From Mesonia oceanica (lineage in GTDB: Bacteria; Bacteroidota; Bacteroidia; Flavobacteriales; Flavobacteriaceae), in contig NZ_CABVMM010000002.1 of NCBI RefSeq assembly GCF_902499555.1, forward strand, positions 310,001 through 374,000: a stretch of 64,000 nucleotides of DNA. Direction: 5' to 3'. The position numbers were made by a program, and so were the translations under genes. How positions within the stretch are numbered: the first letter of the stretch is position 1; each line of letters starts with the position of its first letter. The notes under the pieces are model-generated. The model was not told the DNA's origin. It was given only the letters and a program-made list of their open reading frames with translations, and searched no databases. This document shows positions 19,160-27,719 of this stretch, piece after piece.

Positions 19160-19546
19160 TTATGCATCCATTACGGCAATTGCGCTAATTTCAACATTTA
19201 CAAATTTAGGAAGATTAGCTACTTCAACGGTTTCTCTTGCCGGAGCAGTTTCTTCACTAAAATATTCCGCATAAATTTTATTGATGGTACTAAAGTTATT
19301 CATATCACTAATAAAAATGGAAGTTTTAATCACATTTTCAAAAGTCATATCAGCTTGTTTTAAAATGGCCTCTAAATTTTTCATTACCAAATGTGTTTCT
19401 TCCTCCAATGAACCTTTAAACAATTCATTGGTAGTGGGATCAATTGCAATTTGACCAGAAGTATAAAGCATATTTCCGGTAAGTACTGCTTGATTGTAGG
19501 GCCCGATGGGAGCCGGAGCATGTTTAGTAGTAATAATTTTTTTCAT
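19160..19546 (-). CDS. ridA: RidA family reactive-intermediate deaminase
   Basis: 128 residues from the ATG at 19546, the usual RidA length. An in-frame extension to 19657 overlaps lptD and has no family match, so I rejected it. TKHAPAPIGPYNQAVLTGNMLYTSGQIAIDP and APARETVEVANLPK contain the active-site Arg of the YjgF/Rid family. It hydrolyses reactive enamines/imines from PLP enzymes such as threonine dehydratase. It starts 10 bases past the lptD stop. Confidence 0.93.
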   Translation of the reverse strand: MKKIITTKHAPAPIGPYNQAVLTGNMLYTSGQIAIDPTTNELFKGSLEEETHLVMKNLEAILKQADMTFENVIKTSIFISDMNNFSTINKIYAEYFSEETAPARETVEVANLPKFVNVEISAIAVMDA

Positions 19547-19556
19547 CTTGAATATT

Positions 19557-22271
19557 TTAGAGGTTTCTATCTCTTTCCCTGTTTTTATCGTATTTAATAT
19601 CACTAAGTACGCTGGCTTTAATACCAATATAAAAATACCAAGATTCACGTGTACCAAATGGTGTCCAGTTAAAGCTCATTCGCCAACTTTCTAAATCACG
19701 CTGAAATCTAAGTTGAGTAAAGGTAAATCCTTTATTTTTAATATCATAACCGGAGGAGGCGCCTACCGACCAACGTGGCGATAATTCAACATTCCCAGAG
19801 AACATTAAGGAGTGTGATGAAATTTCATTTTGTCGTGCATTATTATTGTAGGTAACCGTATAAGAAAGCCTTAAATCCCAAGGAATAGTATAATTATAAC
19901 GCTCCGTATCATTTTCTATGGGTTCATCATCGTCTTCTTCATCTTCAAAAGTACCATCGGTATTCATTCCTTTACCAAAAAGATCATCTTGTCTTCCTCC
20001 TTGTCTAAAGGTATCATTTTCGGTTTTATCACTGTTTTTATCGGTAGTACTATCAAAATCTTTACTGGAAAAAGAATATCCAAAACTTGCATTAGCACGT
20101 GTTAACCTAAATAAACTACCACCATTATTAATATTCCATTCGTTTATCCGGTTATTGTTATTATTTAACGCATAAGGATCTAAGGCCGCGTTAAAATTAA
20201 TATCCAATTTATCTTTTAAGACAGGTAAAGTACCTCGTAACTGTAAGGGAGAAAGTGCTAAAGAATCGGCAGCTAAGTCGTACGAAGTACTCACTGAAAG
20301 ATTACTTAAAAGTTTTCGCTTAATAGGTTCTTCGGCTAAAGAATCTTTCGGTGTTATTTTCGCTTCAAAATCATTGGTCACACTAAACCCAATACTACTG
20401 GAATAGCGGTTACTAGGAGCTCCATAAAGGCTTCCTTGAAATCTAGAATATTCAACTACTTTTTCATCTAATCCAGAAGTGGCAGGGATTAAATAAGTAT
20501 CGTAAAATTCGTCAAACTTCGGATTAATACTATAACTCACGCTTGGTCTTATCACATGACGAATCGCCTGTATTTTCTTGTCTTTGCCGAAGTTGAACAT
20601 TCCGTAAACTGTGGTACCAACGCTAGAGCTAAAGTTATATGTTCGGTAAGAATCAAAACCTCTAACCGTATCTGTTACTTCTTTTTGAGTATTTTCATTG
20701 TAAGAACGCTCATAAGTTTTGAAAACCCAGTTTTCTTGATAAGAAGTCCCGGCACTTACACTAAAATATTTAAATACTTTGAAGTTCGTGTTAATGGGAA
20801 TGGTATGCTGAATTCCACTCACCGCATCTCGAAACATTTGAGGTTTAAAAAACAAGGAATCATTGGTATTGTACCTGTTTTCTGCTCTTAAACTATAGTT
20901 GAAGTTAATATTTTCGATGATTCCCTTTTTTGCACCTACTTTGGGAGCAAACGGATAAATTCTCGCCATACTTGCCTGTATGGTGGGAAGCGTCATATTA
21001 ATTTCACCGCTTCTACTATTTTGAGTATGGGTGGCCGCAGCTGTAAAATTTACCTGTGGATCTCCTTGAAAAGTCCTATTATAAGAAACAGAAGAGCTTA
21101 AGGAGTTATTTAAAAAGTTACCGGTATTGGTTTGGTTAATTGTACGTTGGTAATACTGACTACTTCCTAAATTCACCGAAGCGGCAAACCTAGAATTTGG
21201 ATTGGATTTTGAATCCTGAGAATGGTTCCAAGTAATATTATAGATGGATTGTTCTGTATAGTCTGGAAAACCAGGTTCGCTATTCAAGAGTTTTTCATAC
21301 CGGAGATTAAAAGCACCGGAATACTTATAGCGCTTTTTGTAATTAGATTGAAACCTTAAGTCGTAACTACCGTTAGTGTAGTAACTTCCTGTAGTTGTTA
21401 AATCTATATAATCGCTTATGGCAAAATAATATCCACCGTTTTGTAAAAAATAGCCTCGTTGCGCATTATCCCCAAAAGAAGGAATAATAAAACCGGAAGC
21501 CCTTTCTTCTGTCAAAGGAAAATAGCCAAAAGGTAAGCCTAGCGGAGTAGGGACGTCGGCGATATACATATTTACAAAACCGGAAACGATTTTCTTATCG
21601 GGAACCATTTTAATTTTACGGGCGTAGAAATAATATTCAGGATTGTCTACATCTTCAGAAGTGGTAAATTTTACATTTTTCATGTAATATACAGAATCAT
21701 TCTGCCTTTTCGTGACTTCACCTTTCACTTTAAAAGCGCCTTGATCGGTTCTAGAATTATAAACCAATGCTTTTTCTGTCTTAAAATTAAAACGAATACT
21801 ATCAGGTTCTACTACATTTTGAGCTTGTGTAAAAACCGGACGCTGCGTATAATTCCCGGTAGAATCTTTGATTCCGAAGGCATAAACTTCTTGCTTACTA
21901 TTGTCTAAAATAATCAAACCGGCTTCAATAGTTAAATCACCATATACAATTTTTGCTTTATCGTACAGGTAAGCGCGTTCATTTTGCCTGTCAAAACGAA
22001 TATAATCCTTAGCAGTAGAAACAATATTATCGGTTAGGAAACTATCGTTTTTCTTCTTGGTTTTAACCGAATCAATAAGGACAGTATCTAATTGAACAAT
22101 ATTAATTTCACGAATTAAAAAGTCATTTGGTTCGCTAAAAGGAATTACTTCAGGGCTATTTAAAGATTGATTTACAGGTACTAAGGAATCTCTTTGCTGA
22201 GCATATAAACTACCCAAAAAAAATACTGGTAATAAATAAAATAAAAGTGTGTATTTTAGATTTGGTTGCAA
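19557..22271 (-). CDS. lptD: LPS-assembly outer membrane protein LptD (putative)
   Basis: About 904 residues from the TTG at 22271, which gives a signal peptide ending GSLYAQQ; an earlier in-frame TTG at 22379 would put 36 odd residues in front. The N-terminal OstA/LptA-like jellyroll (AKDYIRFDRQNERAYLYDKAKIVYGD, KAKIVYGDLTIEAG) is followed by a beta barrel containing PLGLPFGYFPL and GFIIPSFGD, the conserved LptD segment. It inserts lipopolysaccharide into the outer leaflet. Pairs of Cys typical of enterobacterial LptD are absent, as usual in Bacteroidota. It is divergent from the amidase gene. Confidence 0.85.
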   Translation of the reverse strand: MQPNLKYTLLFYLLPVFFLGSLYAQQRDSLVPVNQSLNSPEVIPFSEPNDFLIREINIVQLDTVLIDSVKTKKKNDSFLTDNIVSTAKDYIRFDRQNERAYLYDKAKIVYGDLTIEAGLIILDNSKQEVYAFGIKDSTGNYTQRPVFTQAQNVVEPDSIRFNFKTEKALVYNSRTDQGAFKVKGEVTKRQNDSVYYMKNVKFTTSEDVDNPEYYFYARKIKMVPDKKIVSGFVNMYIADVPTPLGLPFGYFPLTEERASGFIIPSFGDNAQRGYFLQNGGYYFAISDYIDLTTTGSYYTNGSYDLRFQSNYKKRYKYSGAFNLRYEKLLNSEPGFPDYTEQSIYNITWNHSQDSKSNPNSRFAASVNLGSSQYYQRTINQTNTGNFLNNSLSSSVSYNRTFQGDPQVNFTAAATHTQNSRSGEINMTLPTIQASMARIYPFAPKVGAKKGIIENINFNYSLRAENRYNTNDSLFFKPQMFRDAVSGIQHTIPINTNFKVFKYFSVSAGTSYQENWVFKTYERSYNENTQKEVTDTVRGFDSYRTYNFSSSVGTTVYGMFNFGKDKKIQAIRHVIRPSVSYSINPKFDEFYDTYLIPATSGLDEKVVEYSRFQGSLYGAPSNRYSSSIGFSVTNDFEAKITPKDSLAEEPIKRKLLSNLSVSTSYDLAADSLALSPLQLRGTLPVLKDKLDINFNAALDPYALNNNNNRINEWNINNGGSLFRLTRANASFGYSFSSKDFDSTTDKNSDKTENDTFRQGGRQDDLFGKGMNTDGTFEDEEDDDEPIENDTERYNYTIPWDLRLSYTVTYNNNARQNEISSHSLMFSGNVELSPRWSVGASSGYDIKNKGFTFTQLRFQRDLESWRMSFNWTPFGTRESWYFYIGIKASVLSDIKYDKNRERDRNL

Positions 22272-22308
22272 TGCTAATAGTACTATTTTTGTATTGTTTG
22301 GCCTGCTT

Positions 22309-22338
22309 TTTGAAAACCCAAAATTACATATATTTTTG
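22309..22338 (+). promoter_or_regulatory. Bacteroidota-type promoter for the amidase gene
   Basis: TTTG (22309-22312), an 18-base spacer, then TATTTTTG (22331-22338), an exact fit to TTTG-n(17-19)-TAnnTTTG. Predicted transcription start is about 60 bases before the ATG at 22405. Confidence 0.6.
22319..22326 (-). promoter_or_regulatory. Possible -7 box for lptD (TAATTTTG)
   Basis: On the minus strand TAATTTTG matches TAnnTTTG, with a partial TTTA box about 17 bases upstream. It would start transcription just before the TTG at 22271, supporting that start, and overlaps the divergent amidase promoter. Confidence 0.35.
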
Positions 22339-22404
22339 AAAGCTAAACGTACAATCTTATAAAATTGAAAATTTAGCAAAAATTAGGCCACTAACTCTTT
22401 CATT

Positions 22405-23517
22405 ATGAAAACGAATAAATTTTCTTTTATTATAATAGTTCTCTTTTTAATTCTGTTGAATTCCGACAGTTTATTAGCAACTAATCCTCCTACTAAGAAA
22501 TTTGTAGTAGTGTTGGATGCCGGACACGGAGGAAAAGATCCAGGAAACCGAGGTAATGGTTATAAAGAAAAAGATATTGCCCTGAATATTATTCTAAAAA
22601 TAGGTGCCGAATTAAAAAAACATCCTGATGTAAAAGTGGTTTATACCAGAACCACCGATGTGTTTATTCCTCTAGACAAAAGAGCAGAAATCGCTAATGA
22701 AGCAAATGCCGATTTATTTGTGAGTGTGCATTGCAATGCACATAGCTCTCAAGCTCACGGTACAGAAACTTTCGTACTTGGATTACATAGAAATGCAGAT
22801 AACCTTAAAATAGCGATGAAAGAAAACTCCGTAATTTACTTAGAGGAAGATTACGAAGTAAAATATGGAGGTTTCGATCCTAATTCCCCAGCTTCTTATA
22901 TAGGGATGACTTTAATGCAGGAAGAATACTTAGATCAAAGTATTTTACTGGCAGATTTTGTACAGAAAGGTTTTACCAACAAATTAAAAAGAACCGATAG
23001 GGGAGTAAAACAAGCTGGATTTTTAGTGCTAAGAAAAACTTACATGCCAAGTGTTTTAGTGGAGACCGGTTTTTTAACCAATAATAGTGAAGGGAAATTC
23101 TTAAATTCAAATGCAGGTCAACAAAAAATGGCCGCTTCTATTATTGAAGGGATTTTAAATTATAAAAACAGTTTAAATTTACATTCTACAGAGGTAGAAA
23201 CACCTGCTATTTCAACTATAGAAAATACTTCATCTGCTTCAGAAGTTTATGATAATATCACTTTTAAAGTCCAATTAGCTGCTGGTTCACAGCCTTTAGA
23301 AACCAAACCCTACAATTTTAAAGGATTGGAAGGGGTAAGTCGCCAAAAAGAAGGAAAACTTTACAAATATTATTTGGGAAGTACTTCAGATTATTTAGCC
23401 ATTCAAGAAAAGCAACGCAAAGCAAAAGAGGTTGGTTATAAAAATTGTTATATTGTCGCTTTTAAGAATAATCAAAAGATTAGCGTTAATGAGGCGTTAA
23501 AAAGTAAAACAAAATAG
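22405..23517 (+). CDS. N-acetylmuramoyl-L-alanine amidase (Amidase_3) with SPOR-like tail
   Basis: 370 residues. Signal peptide (about 1-26), then the zinc amidase domain: VVLDAGHGGKDPGNRG with zinc His, the Glu of the KEKDIALN segment, LFVSVHCNAH, and the late catalytic Glu in VLVETGFLTN. A C-terminal region (about 285-365, FKVQLAAGSQPLETKPYNF) resembles a SPOR peptidoglycan-binding fold. It cleaves the bond between muramic acid and the stem peptide in the periplasm, usually for daughter-cell separation. It leads a plus-strand gene run with mlaD next. Confidence 0.88.
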   Translation: MKTNKFSFIIIVLFLILLNSDSLLATNPPTKKFVVVLDAGHGGKDPGNRGNGYKEKDIALNIILKIGAELKKHPDVKVVYTRTTDVFIPLDKRAEIANEANADLFVSVHCNAHSSQAHGTETFVLGLHRNADNLKIAMKENSVIYLEEDYEVKYGGFDPNSPASYIGMTLMQEEYLDQSILLADFVQKGFTNKLKRTDRGVKQAGFLVLRKTYMPSVLVETGFLTNNSEGKFLNSNAGQQKMAASIIEGILNYKNSLNLHSTEVETPAISTIENTSSASEVYDNITFKVQLAAGSQPLETKPYNFKGLEGVSRQKEGKLYKYYLGSTSDYLAIQEKQRKAKEVGYKNCYIVAFKNNQKISVNEALKSKTK

Positions 23518-23518
23518 A

Positions 23519-23548
23519 CTTGTTTTCTATTTTTAATCTTTAAATTTG
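23519..23548 (+). promoter_or_regulatory. Promoter for mlaD
   Basis: CTTG (23519-23522; one mismatch to TTTG), 18 bases, TAAATTTG (23541-23548). It starts at the amidase stop codon and gives a leader of only about 20 bases before the TTG at 23572. Confidence 0.55.
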
Positions 23549-23571
23549 TTAATCACTAAATTCATATACTC

Positions 23572-24519
23572 TTGAAATTAACCAACGAAGTCAAAACTGC
23601 TCTTTTAGCTATAGTCGCCATCGTACTTTTGGTATTTGGGTACAGCTTCCTAAAAGGCAATAATTTATTAGATAGCAACAGAACTTTTTACGCAGTATAT
23701 AACGAGGTAGAAGGATTATCTGTTTCTTCCCCTGTAACCATTAATGGACTACAGGTAGGAACAATTACCGAAATAGGCTTTTTAAATAAAAAAGGTAGAA
23801 TATTGGTAAAGATGACCGTTCAAGACAATTTTGAATTTTCTAAAAAAAGTAAAGCTCAAATTTATGGAGGGGATTTAATTGGAGGAAAATCAATGGCTAT
23901 TTTACCTGATTATACAGCAGAAATAGCAAAATCTGGAGACACTTTAATAGGGGAGATTGATGAAGGTTTATTAGAATTGGTAAACGATCGTTTAAAACCA
24001 TTACAAGAAAAAATAGAAAACACAGTAGTAAGTGCAGATTCTTTATTAAATGGTATCAATGGAATTTTAAATGAAGAGACAAGGGATAATTTAAAAGGAA
24101 CCATTGCTAAACTTAACGAAACCATGGGCTCATTTAAAAATGCAGCTAATAATTTAGATGGTTTATTAGATCGAAATTCCAGTAAATTAGACAACACTTT
24201 TACTAATTTAGATGAAATGTCTACTAATTTAAATAACTTCTCAGATACCCTTTCTAAAGTAGAAGTAAATAGATTGGTAACAGAATTTGAAGGAGTTATC
24301 AAAGATTTTAAAGGAATTGCAGATGGGTTGAATAATGGAGAAGGTACTGCTGGAAAATTATTGAAAGATGAAAAAGTCTATAATAATTTAGACCGGGCCA
24401 CCAAACAATTAGAAGAACTTTTACAAGATATTAAACTTAATCCAAAACGATACGTACATTTCTCTGTATTTGGAAAAAATGCAGGAGAATATAAAGAACC
24501 AAAAGATTCTCTAAAATAA
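23572..24519 (+). CDS. mlaD: MlaD family (MCE domain) lipid-transport protein
   Basis: 315 residues from a TTG start; no ATG fits and KLTNEVKTALLAIVAIVLLVFGYSFLKG is the expected anchor helix. The MCE domain (about 38-110) has the typical VEGLSVSSPVTINGLQVGTI. A long helical, Asn/Leu-rich region follows (about 130-300), as in single-MCE proteins whose helices form a periplasmic tube. It binds phospholipid between the membranes; the MlaE permease and MlaF ATPase are not in this window. Placement beside the amidase fits envelope maintenance. Confidence 0.85.
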   Translation: MKLTNEVKTALLAIVAIVLLVFGYSFLKGNNLLDSNRTFYAVYNEVEGLSVSSPVTINGLQVGTITEIGFLNKKGRILVKMTVQDNFEFSKKSKAQIYGGDLIGGKSMAILPDYTAEIAKSGDTLIGEIDEGLLELVNDRLKPLQEKIENTVVSADSLLNGINGILNEETRDNLKGTIAKLNETMGSFKNAANNLDGLLDRNSSKLDNTFTNLDEMSTNLNNFSDTLSKVEVNRLVTEFEGVIKDFKGIADGLNNGEGTAGKLLKDEKVYNNLDRATKQLEELLQDIKLNPKRYVHFSVFGKNAGEYKEPKDSLK

Positions 24520-24528
24520 CCACCTTCT

Positions 24529-25872
24529 ATGCAAATAGTCTCTCAAATACTTTTTGTGGTCGCGTTAGTTTTTGGTATTGGCTTTTTTGCCCGAAATATC
24601 AAAAAACTAATCAGATACATTAAACTTGGTAAAGATATAGATAGAACCGACCAACCTAACGAACGCTTTGCTAATATGGCCAGGGTAGCTTTAGGGCAGT
24701 CAAAAATGGTAAAAAGACCCATCGCGGGGATGCTTCACATCTTTGTTTATGTAGGTTTTATAATTATTAATATTGAAGTTTTAGAAATTATCATAGACGG
24801 TATTTTTGGAACTCATCGTATTTTTTCATTCTTAGGAACTGCTTATGATATACTCATCGGTTCTTTTGAGGTATTGGCCTTATTGGTTTTAATAGGAGTA
24901 ATCGTTTTTTGGATTCGAAGAAATATCATTAAGCTGAAAAGGTTTTGGTCTAACGAAATGAAAGGATGGCCAAAAGATGATGCCAATTATATCCTTTATT
25001 TTGAAATGGTGCTTATGAGCTTATTTCTTATCATGAATGGAGCCGATCATCAATTGCAAATCTTAGGAGCCCATCATTACGCCAACGAAGCCGGAATTAT
25101 GGGATCTTTTCCTATAAGTCAGTTTTTACTACCACTATTTGACGGATTAAGTATTTCAACCTTAATTATTATAGAACGAGCCGCTTGGTGGTTACATATT
25201 CTAGGAATTTTATTCTTTTTGAATTACTTATACTATTCAAAACACCTTCATATTTTATTGGCTTTCCCAAATACCTATTATGCGAAACTAAAACCTAAAG
25301 GGGAATTAGATAACCTAGAAGCGGTTACCAATGAAGTAAAATTAATGATGGATCCGAATGCAGATCCATTCGCTGCACCAGAAGCAACTGAAGGCGAAGA
25401 AGAAGTACCTGAAAAATTTGGAGCTAGTGACGTACACGACCTCAATTGGGTACAACTTTTAAACGCCTATACCTGTACTGAATGTGGACGCTGTACTTCA
25501 GAATGTCCCGCCAATCAGACCGGCAAAAAACTTTCTCCGCGTAAAATTATGATGGATACCCGCGACCGTTTAGAGGAAGTAGGAAAAAATATAGAAAAAA
25601 ATAAAGAATTTAAAGACGACGGAAAGCAGCTGTTAAACGATTATATTACTACTGAAGAACTTTGGGCATGTACTACTTGTAATGCGTGTGTAGAAGCTTG
25701 TCCGGTAGGTATAGATCCACTTTCTATTATTATCGACATGAGACGTTATTTAATGATGGAACAAAGTGCTGCTCCCAACGAACTGAATATATCTATGGGG
25801 AACATAGAAAATAATGGAGCTCCGTGGCCATATAACCAAATGGACCGATTAAATTGGGCTAACGAAAACTAA
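24529..25872 (+). CDS. Membrane Fe-S electron-transfer protein (heterodisulfide-reductase-like)
   Basis: 447 residues. The first 235 contain five or six membrane helices in the style of NarI/DsrM cytochrome-b-like subunits (several His, for example PIAGMLHIFVY and WWLHILG, may bind heme). The cytoplasmic part carries two 4Fe-4S sites: C316/C319/C322/C326 and C381/C384/C387/C391, each ending CP. It probably passes electrons between the quinone pool and the CCG protein encoded at 26351. It starts 9 bases after mlaD. The natural electron donor is unknown. Confidence 0.8.
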   Translation: MQIVSQILFVVALVFGIGFFARNIKKLIRYIKLGKDIDRTDQPNERFANMARVALGQSKMVKRPIAGMLHIFVYVGFIIINIEVLEIIIDGIFGTHRIFSFLGTAYDILIGSFEVLALLVLIGVIVFWIRRNIIKLKRFWSNEMKGWPKDDANYILYFEMVLMSLFLIMNGADHQLQILGAHHYANEAGIMGSFPISQFLLPLFDGLSISTLIIIERAAWWLHILGILFFLNYLYYSKHLHILLAFPNTYYAKLKPKGELDNLEAVTNEVKLMMDPNADPFAAPEATEGEEEVPEKFGASDVHDLNWVQLLNAYTCTECGRCTSECPANQTGKKLSPRKIMMDTRDRLEEVGKNIEKNKEFKDDGKQLLNDYITTEELWACTTCNACVEACPVGIDPLSIIIDMRRYLMMEQSAAPNELNISMGNIENNGAPWPYNQMDRLNWANEN

Positions 25873-25878
25873 ACAATT

Positions 25879-26325
25879 GTGAAAGAAAGAAAAGACGAAA
25901 AGGACGTAGAAGATTTACTAAAAGATAAATCTGAAAATGGAGAATTGGTAAGTCCTGTTCTTCCTCGAGAGGTAAAAAATTACCTTATCGATATAGACGG
26001 GACCATTACAGAAGACGTTCCCAATGAAGAGCCGGAACGTATGAAAACCTGTAAACCTTTTGAAGACGCTCTACATACTATTAATAAATGGTATGAAAAA
26101 GGACATCGCATCTGTTTTTTCACTTCAAGAACAGAAGATCACCGCGAAATTACGGAGACTTGGCTAGACGAAAACGGATTTAAATATCACAGTTTACTCA
26201 TGGGAAAACCAAGAGGCGGAAATTATCACTGGATAGATAACCACTTGGTAAAAGCCACACGTTACAAAGGAAAGTTTACCGATTTAGTAGAAAAAAGTGT
26301 AAAAATTCAAGTGTTTAAAGATTAA
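25879..26325 (+). CDS. HAD-like phosphatase family protein
   Basis: 148 residues from a GTG start, 6 bases after the Fe-S gene. YLIDIDGTI supplies the HAD motif I with Asp38 and Asp40, ICFFTSRTEDHR is motif II, and KPRGGNYHWIDNH holds the motif III/IV region. It is a minimal HAD with no cap, likely a small-molecule or nucleotide phosphatase. Similar proteins are sometimes labelled phosphoheptose isomerase, which the motifs do not support. The first 30 residues are charged and probably disordered. Confidence 0.7.
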   Translation: MKERKDEKDVEDLLKDKSENGELVSPVLPREVKNYLIDIDGTITEDVPNEEPERMKTCKPFEDALHTINKWYEKGHRICFFTSRTEDHREITETWLDENGFKYHSLLMGKPRGGNYHWIDNHLVKATRYKGKFTDLVEKSVKIQVFKD

Positions 26326-26350
26326 TTCTTTCACTTAAAAAATAAATTTT

Positions 26351-27142
26351 ATGGCAGAAGCAATTAAAGTACCTACAATGGCAGAATATATGGCAGAAGG
26401 CAAAAAGCCCGAAGTCTTATTTTGGGTAGGTTGTGCCGGAAGTTTCGACGACCGCGCTAAAAAAATCACCAAAGCTTTTGTAAAACTGTTGAGCAAAGCA
26501 GGTGTAGAATTTGCTGTTTTGGGAACCGAAGAAAGTTGTACAGGCGATCCTGCCAAACGCTCAGGTAACGAATTTCTTTTTCAAATGCAGGCCGTTACCA
26601 ATATTGAAGTGTTGAATGGTTATGAAATTGAAAAAATTGTCACCGCTTGCCCCCATTGCTTCAATACCATAAAAAATGAATATCCTGAATTAGGTGGAAA
26701 TTACCAAGTGATGCACCATACCCAATTTTTAAAAAGCCTTTTAGATGAAGGAAGATTAAAAGTGGAAGGTGGAAAATTTAAAGGAAAACGAATTACTTTT
26801 CACGATCCTTGTTACTTGGGAAGAGCCAATAATGAATACGAAGCACCACGAGATTTACTAAGAAAACTGGAAGTAGAATTAGTAGAAATGCGCAAGTGCA
26901 AGAAAAATGGACTTTGTTGTGGAGCCGGTGGCGGGCAAATGTTCAAAGAACCTGAAAAGGGAAATAAAGACGTAAATATTTTGCGTACCGAACAAGCCAT
27001 AGAAACCCAACCTGAAGTAATCGCGGCCGGTTGTCCATTTTGCAATACTATGATGACTGACGGCGTAAAAGGAAAAAATAAAGAAGGGCAAATTGAAGTA
27101 ATGGATGTTGCTGAAATGATTGCCGATGCGGAAGATTTATAA
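26351..27142 (+). CDS. CCG-domain (Fe-S)-binding oxidoreductase subunit
   Basis: 263 residues with two cysteine-rich CCG modules, as in heterodisulfide reductase subunit B and the glycolate/lactate oxidase Fe-S subunit: TACPHCFNTIKNEYPELGG with DPCYLGR, and CGAGGGQMF with AAGCPFCNTM. CCG modules bind noncubane Fe-S clusters. It is the natural partner of the membrane Fe-S protein at 24529; in related genomes they are neighbours, here with a HAD gene between. ATG at 26351. Confidence 0.8.
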   Translation: MAEAIKVPTMAEYMAEGKKPEVLFWVGCAGSFDDRAKKITKAFVKLLSKAGVEFAVLGTEESCTGDPAKRSGNEFLFQMQAVTNIEVLNGYEIEKIVTACPHCFNTIKNEYPELGGNYQVMHHTQFLKSLLDEGRLKVEGGKFKGKRITFHDPCYLGRANNEYEAPRDLLRKLEVELVEMRKCKKNGLCCGAGGGQMFKEPEKGNKDVNILRTEQAIETQPEVIAAGCPFCNTMMTDGVKGKNKEGQIEVMDVAEMIADAEDL

Positions 27143-27168
27143 CCATTGAATGTTGAAGATTAGAGTAT

Positions 27169-27651
27169 ATGCTGATTAATTTTAAAGATTTGCCGGCAGA
27201 GGCCCGGGTATGGATTTACCAAGCAAATCGACCATTTACCGAAGAAGAATTAGAAGAAATAAAACCAGAATTAGAAAATTTTCTTACTGCTTGGACCGCA
27301 CATGGGGCGAGCTTAAAAGCCGCTTATACTATTAAATACAACCGTTTTATTGTATTTGGTTTAGACCAAGAAATCAATGCTGCAAGCGGATGTTCTATCG
27401 ATGCCAGTGTACATTTTATTCAATCCTTAGAGAAGAAATATAAAATTGATTTATTGGATAAGATGAACGTTACCTTTAAACAAGGGCAATATGTAGCACA
27501 TAAAACCCTACTTGATTTTAAGAAAATGGTTAAAAACAAATCCGTTTCTGCCAATACAATCGTATTTAATAACCTAGTTAACAACAAACAAGAATTTATC
27601 CAAGACTGGGAAGTTCCTTTAAAAGAAAGTTGGCATAGTAGATTTCTTTAA
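27169..27651 (+). CDS. Conserved Flavobacteria protein of unknown function
   Basis: 160 residues. I recall close homologues across Flavobacteriaceae, often labelled ABC transporter ATPase, but no Walker A, Walker B or ABC signature is present, so that label is unsupported. The sequence is cytosolic, without signal peptide or helix, and has conserved-looking stretches ARVWIYQANRPF, GCSIDASVHFIQ and NTIVFNNLVN, ending WHSRF. The role is unknown. It is 26 bases after the CCG gene and probably in the same transcript. Confidence 0.75.
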   Translation: MLINFKDLPAEARVWIYQANRPFTEEELEEIKPELENFLTAWTAHGASLKAAYTIKYNRFIVFGLDQEINAASGCSIDASVHFIQSLEKKYKIDLLDKMNVTFKQGQYVAHKTLLDFKKMVKNKSVSANTIVFNNLVNNKQEFIQDWEVPLKESWHSRFL

Positions 27652-27719
27652 TTACCATACTTTAATTCTGTTTTGTGGCGTTATTCTTGAACTATCAAGA
27701 TAAAACCTTCTAGTTATAC

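Noticed and set aside
19547..19657. N-terminal extension of RidA to the TTG-like start at 19657
   Set aside because: The extra 37 residues overlap lptD and have no counterpart in the RidA family; MKKIITTKHAPAP at 19546 is the natural start.
20556..20891. 111-codon plus-strand frame within lptD
   Set aside because: Antisense to conserved barrel sequence; no start context or family match.
22272..22379. Longer LptD start at the TTG at 22379
   Set aside because: Would place 36 residues before the signal peptide; the TTG at 22271 gives a normal signal sequence.
23910..24302. 130-codon minus-strand frame inside mlaD
   Set aside because: Lies wholly within a clearly coding MCE gene and has low-complexity Ser/Leu/Asn composition typical of an antisense shadow.
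25879..26325. Phosphoheptose isomerase
   Set aside because: The motifs are those of a HAD phosphatase (DIDGT), not a SIS-domain isomerase.
27169..27651. ABC transporter ATPase
   Set aside because: No Walker A, Walker B or signature motif is present.
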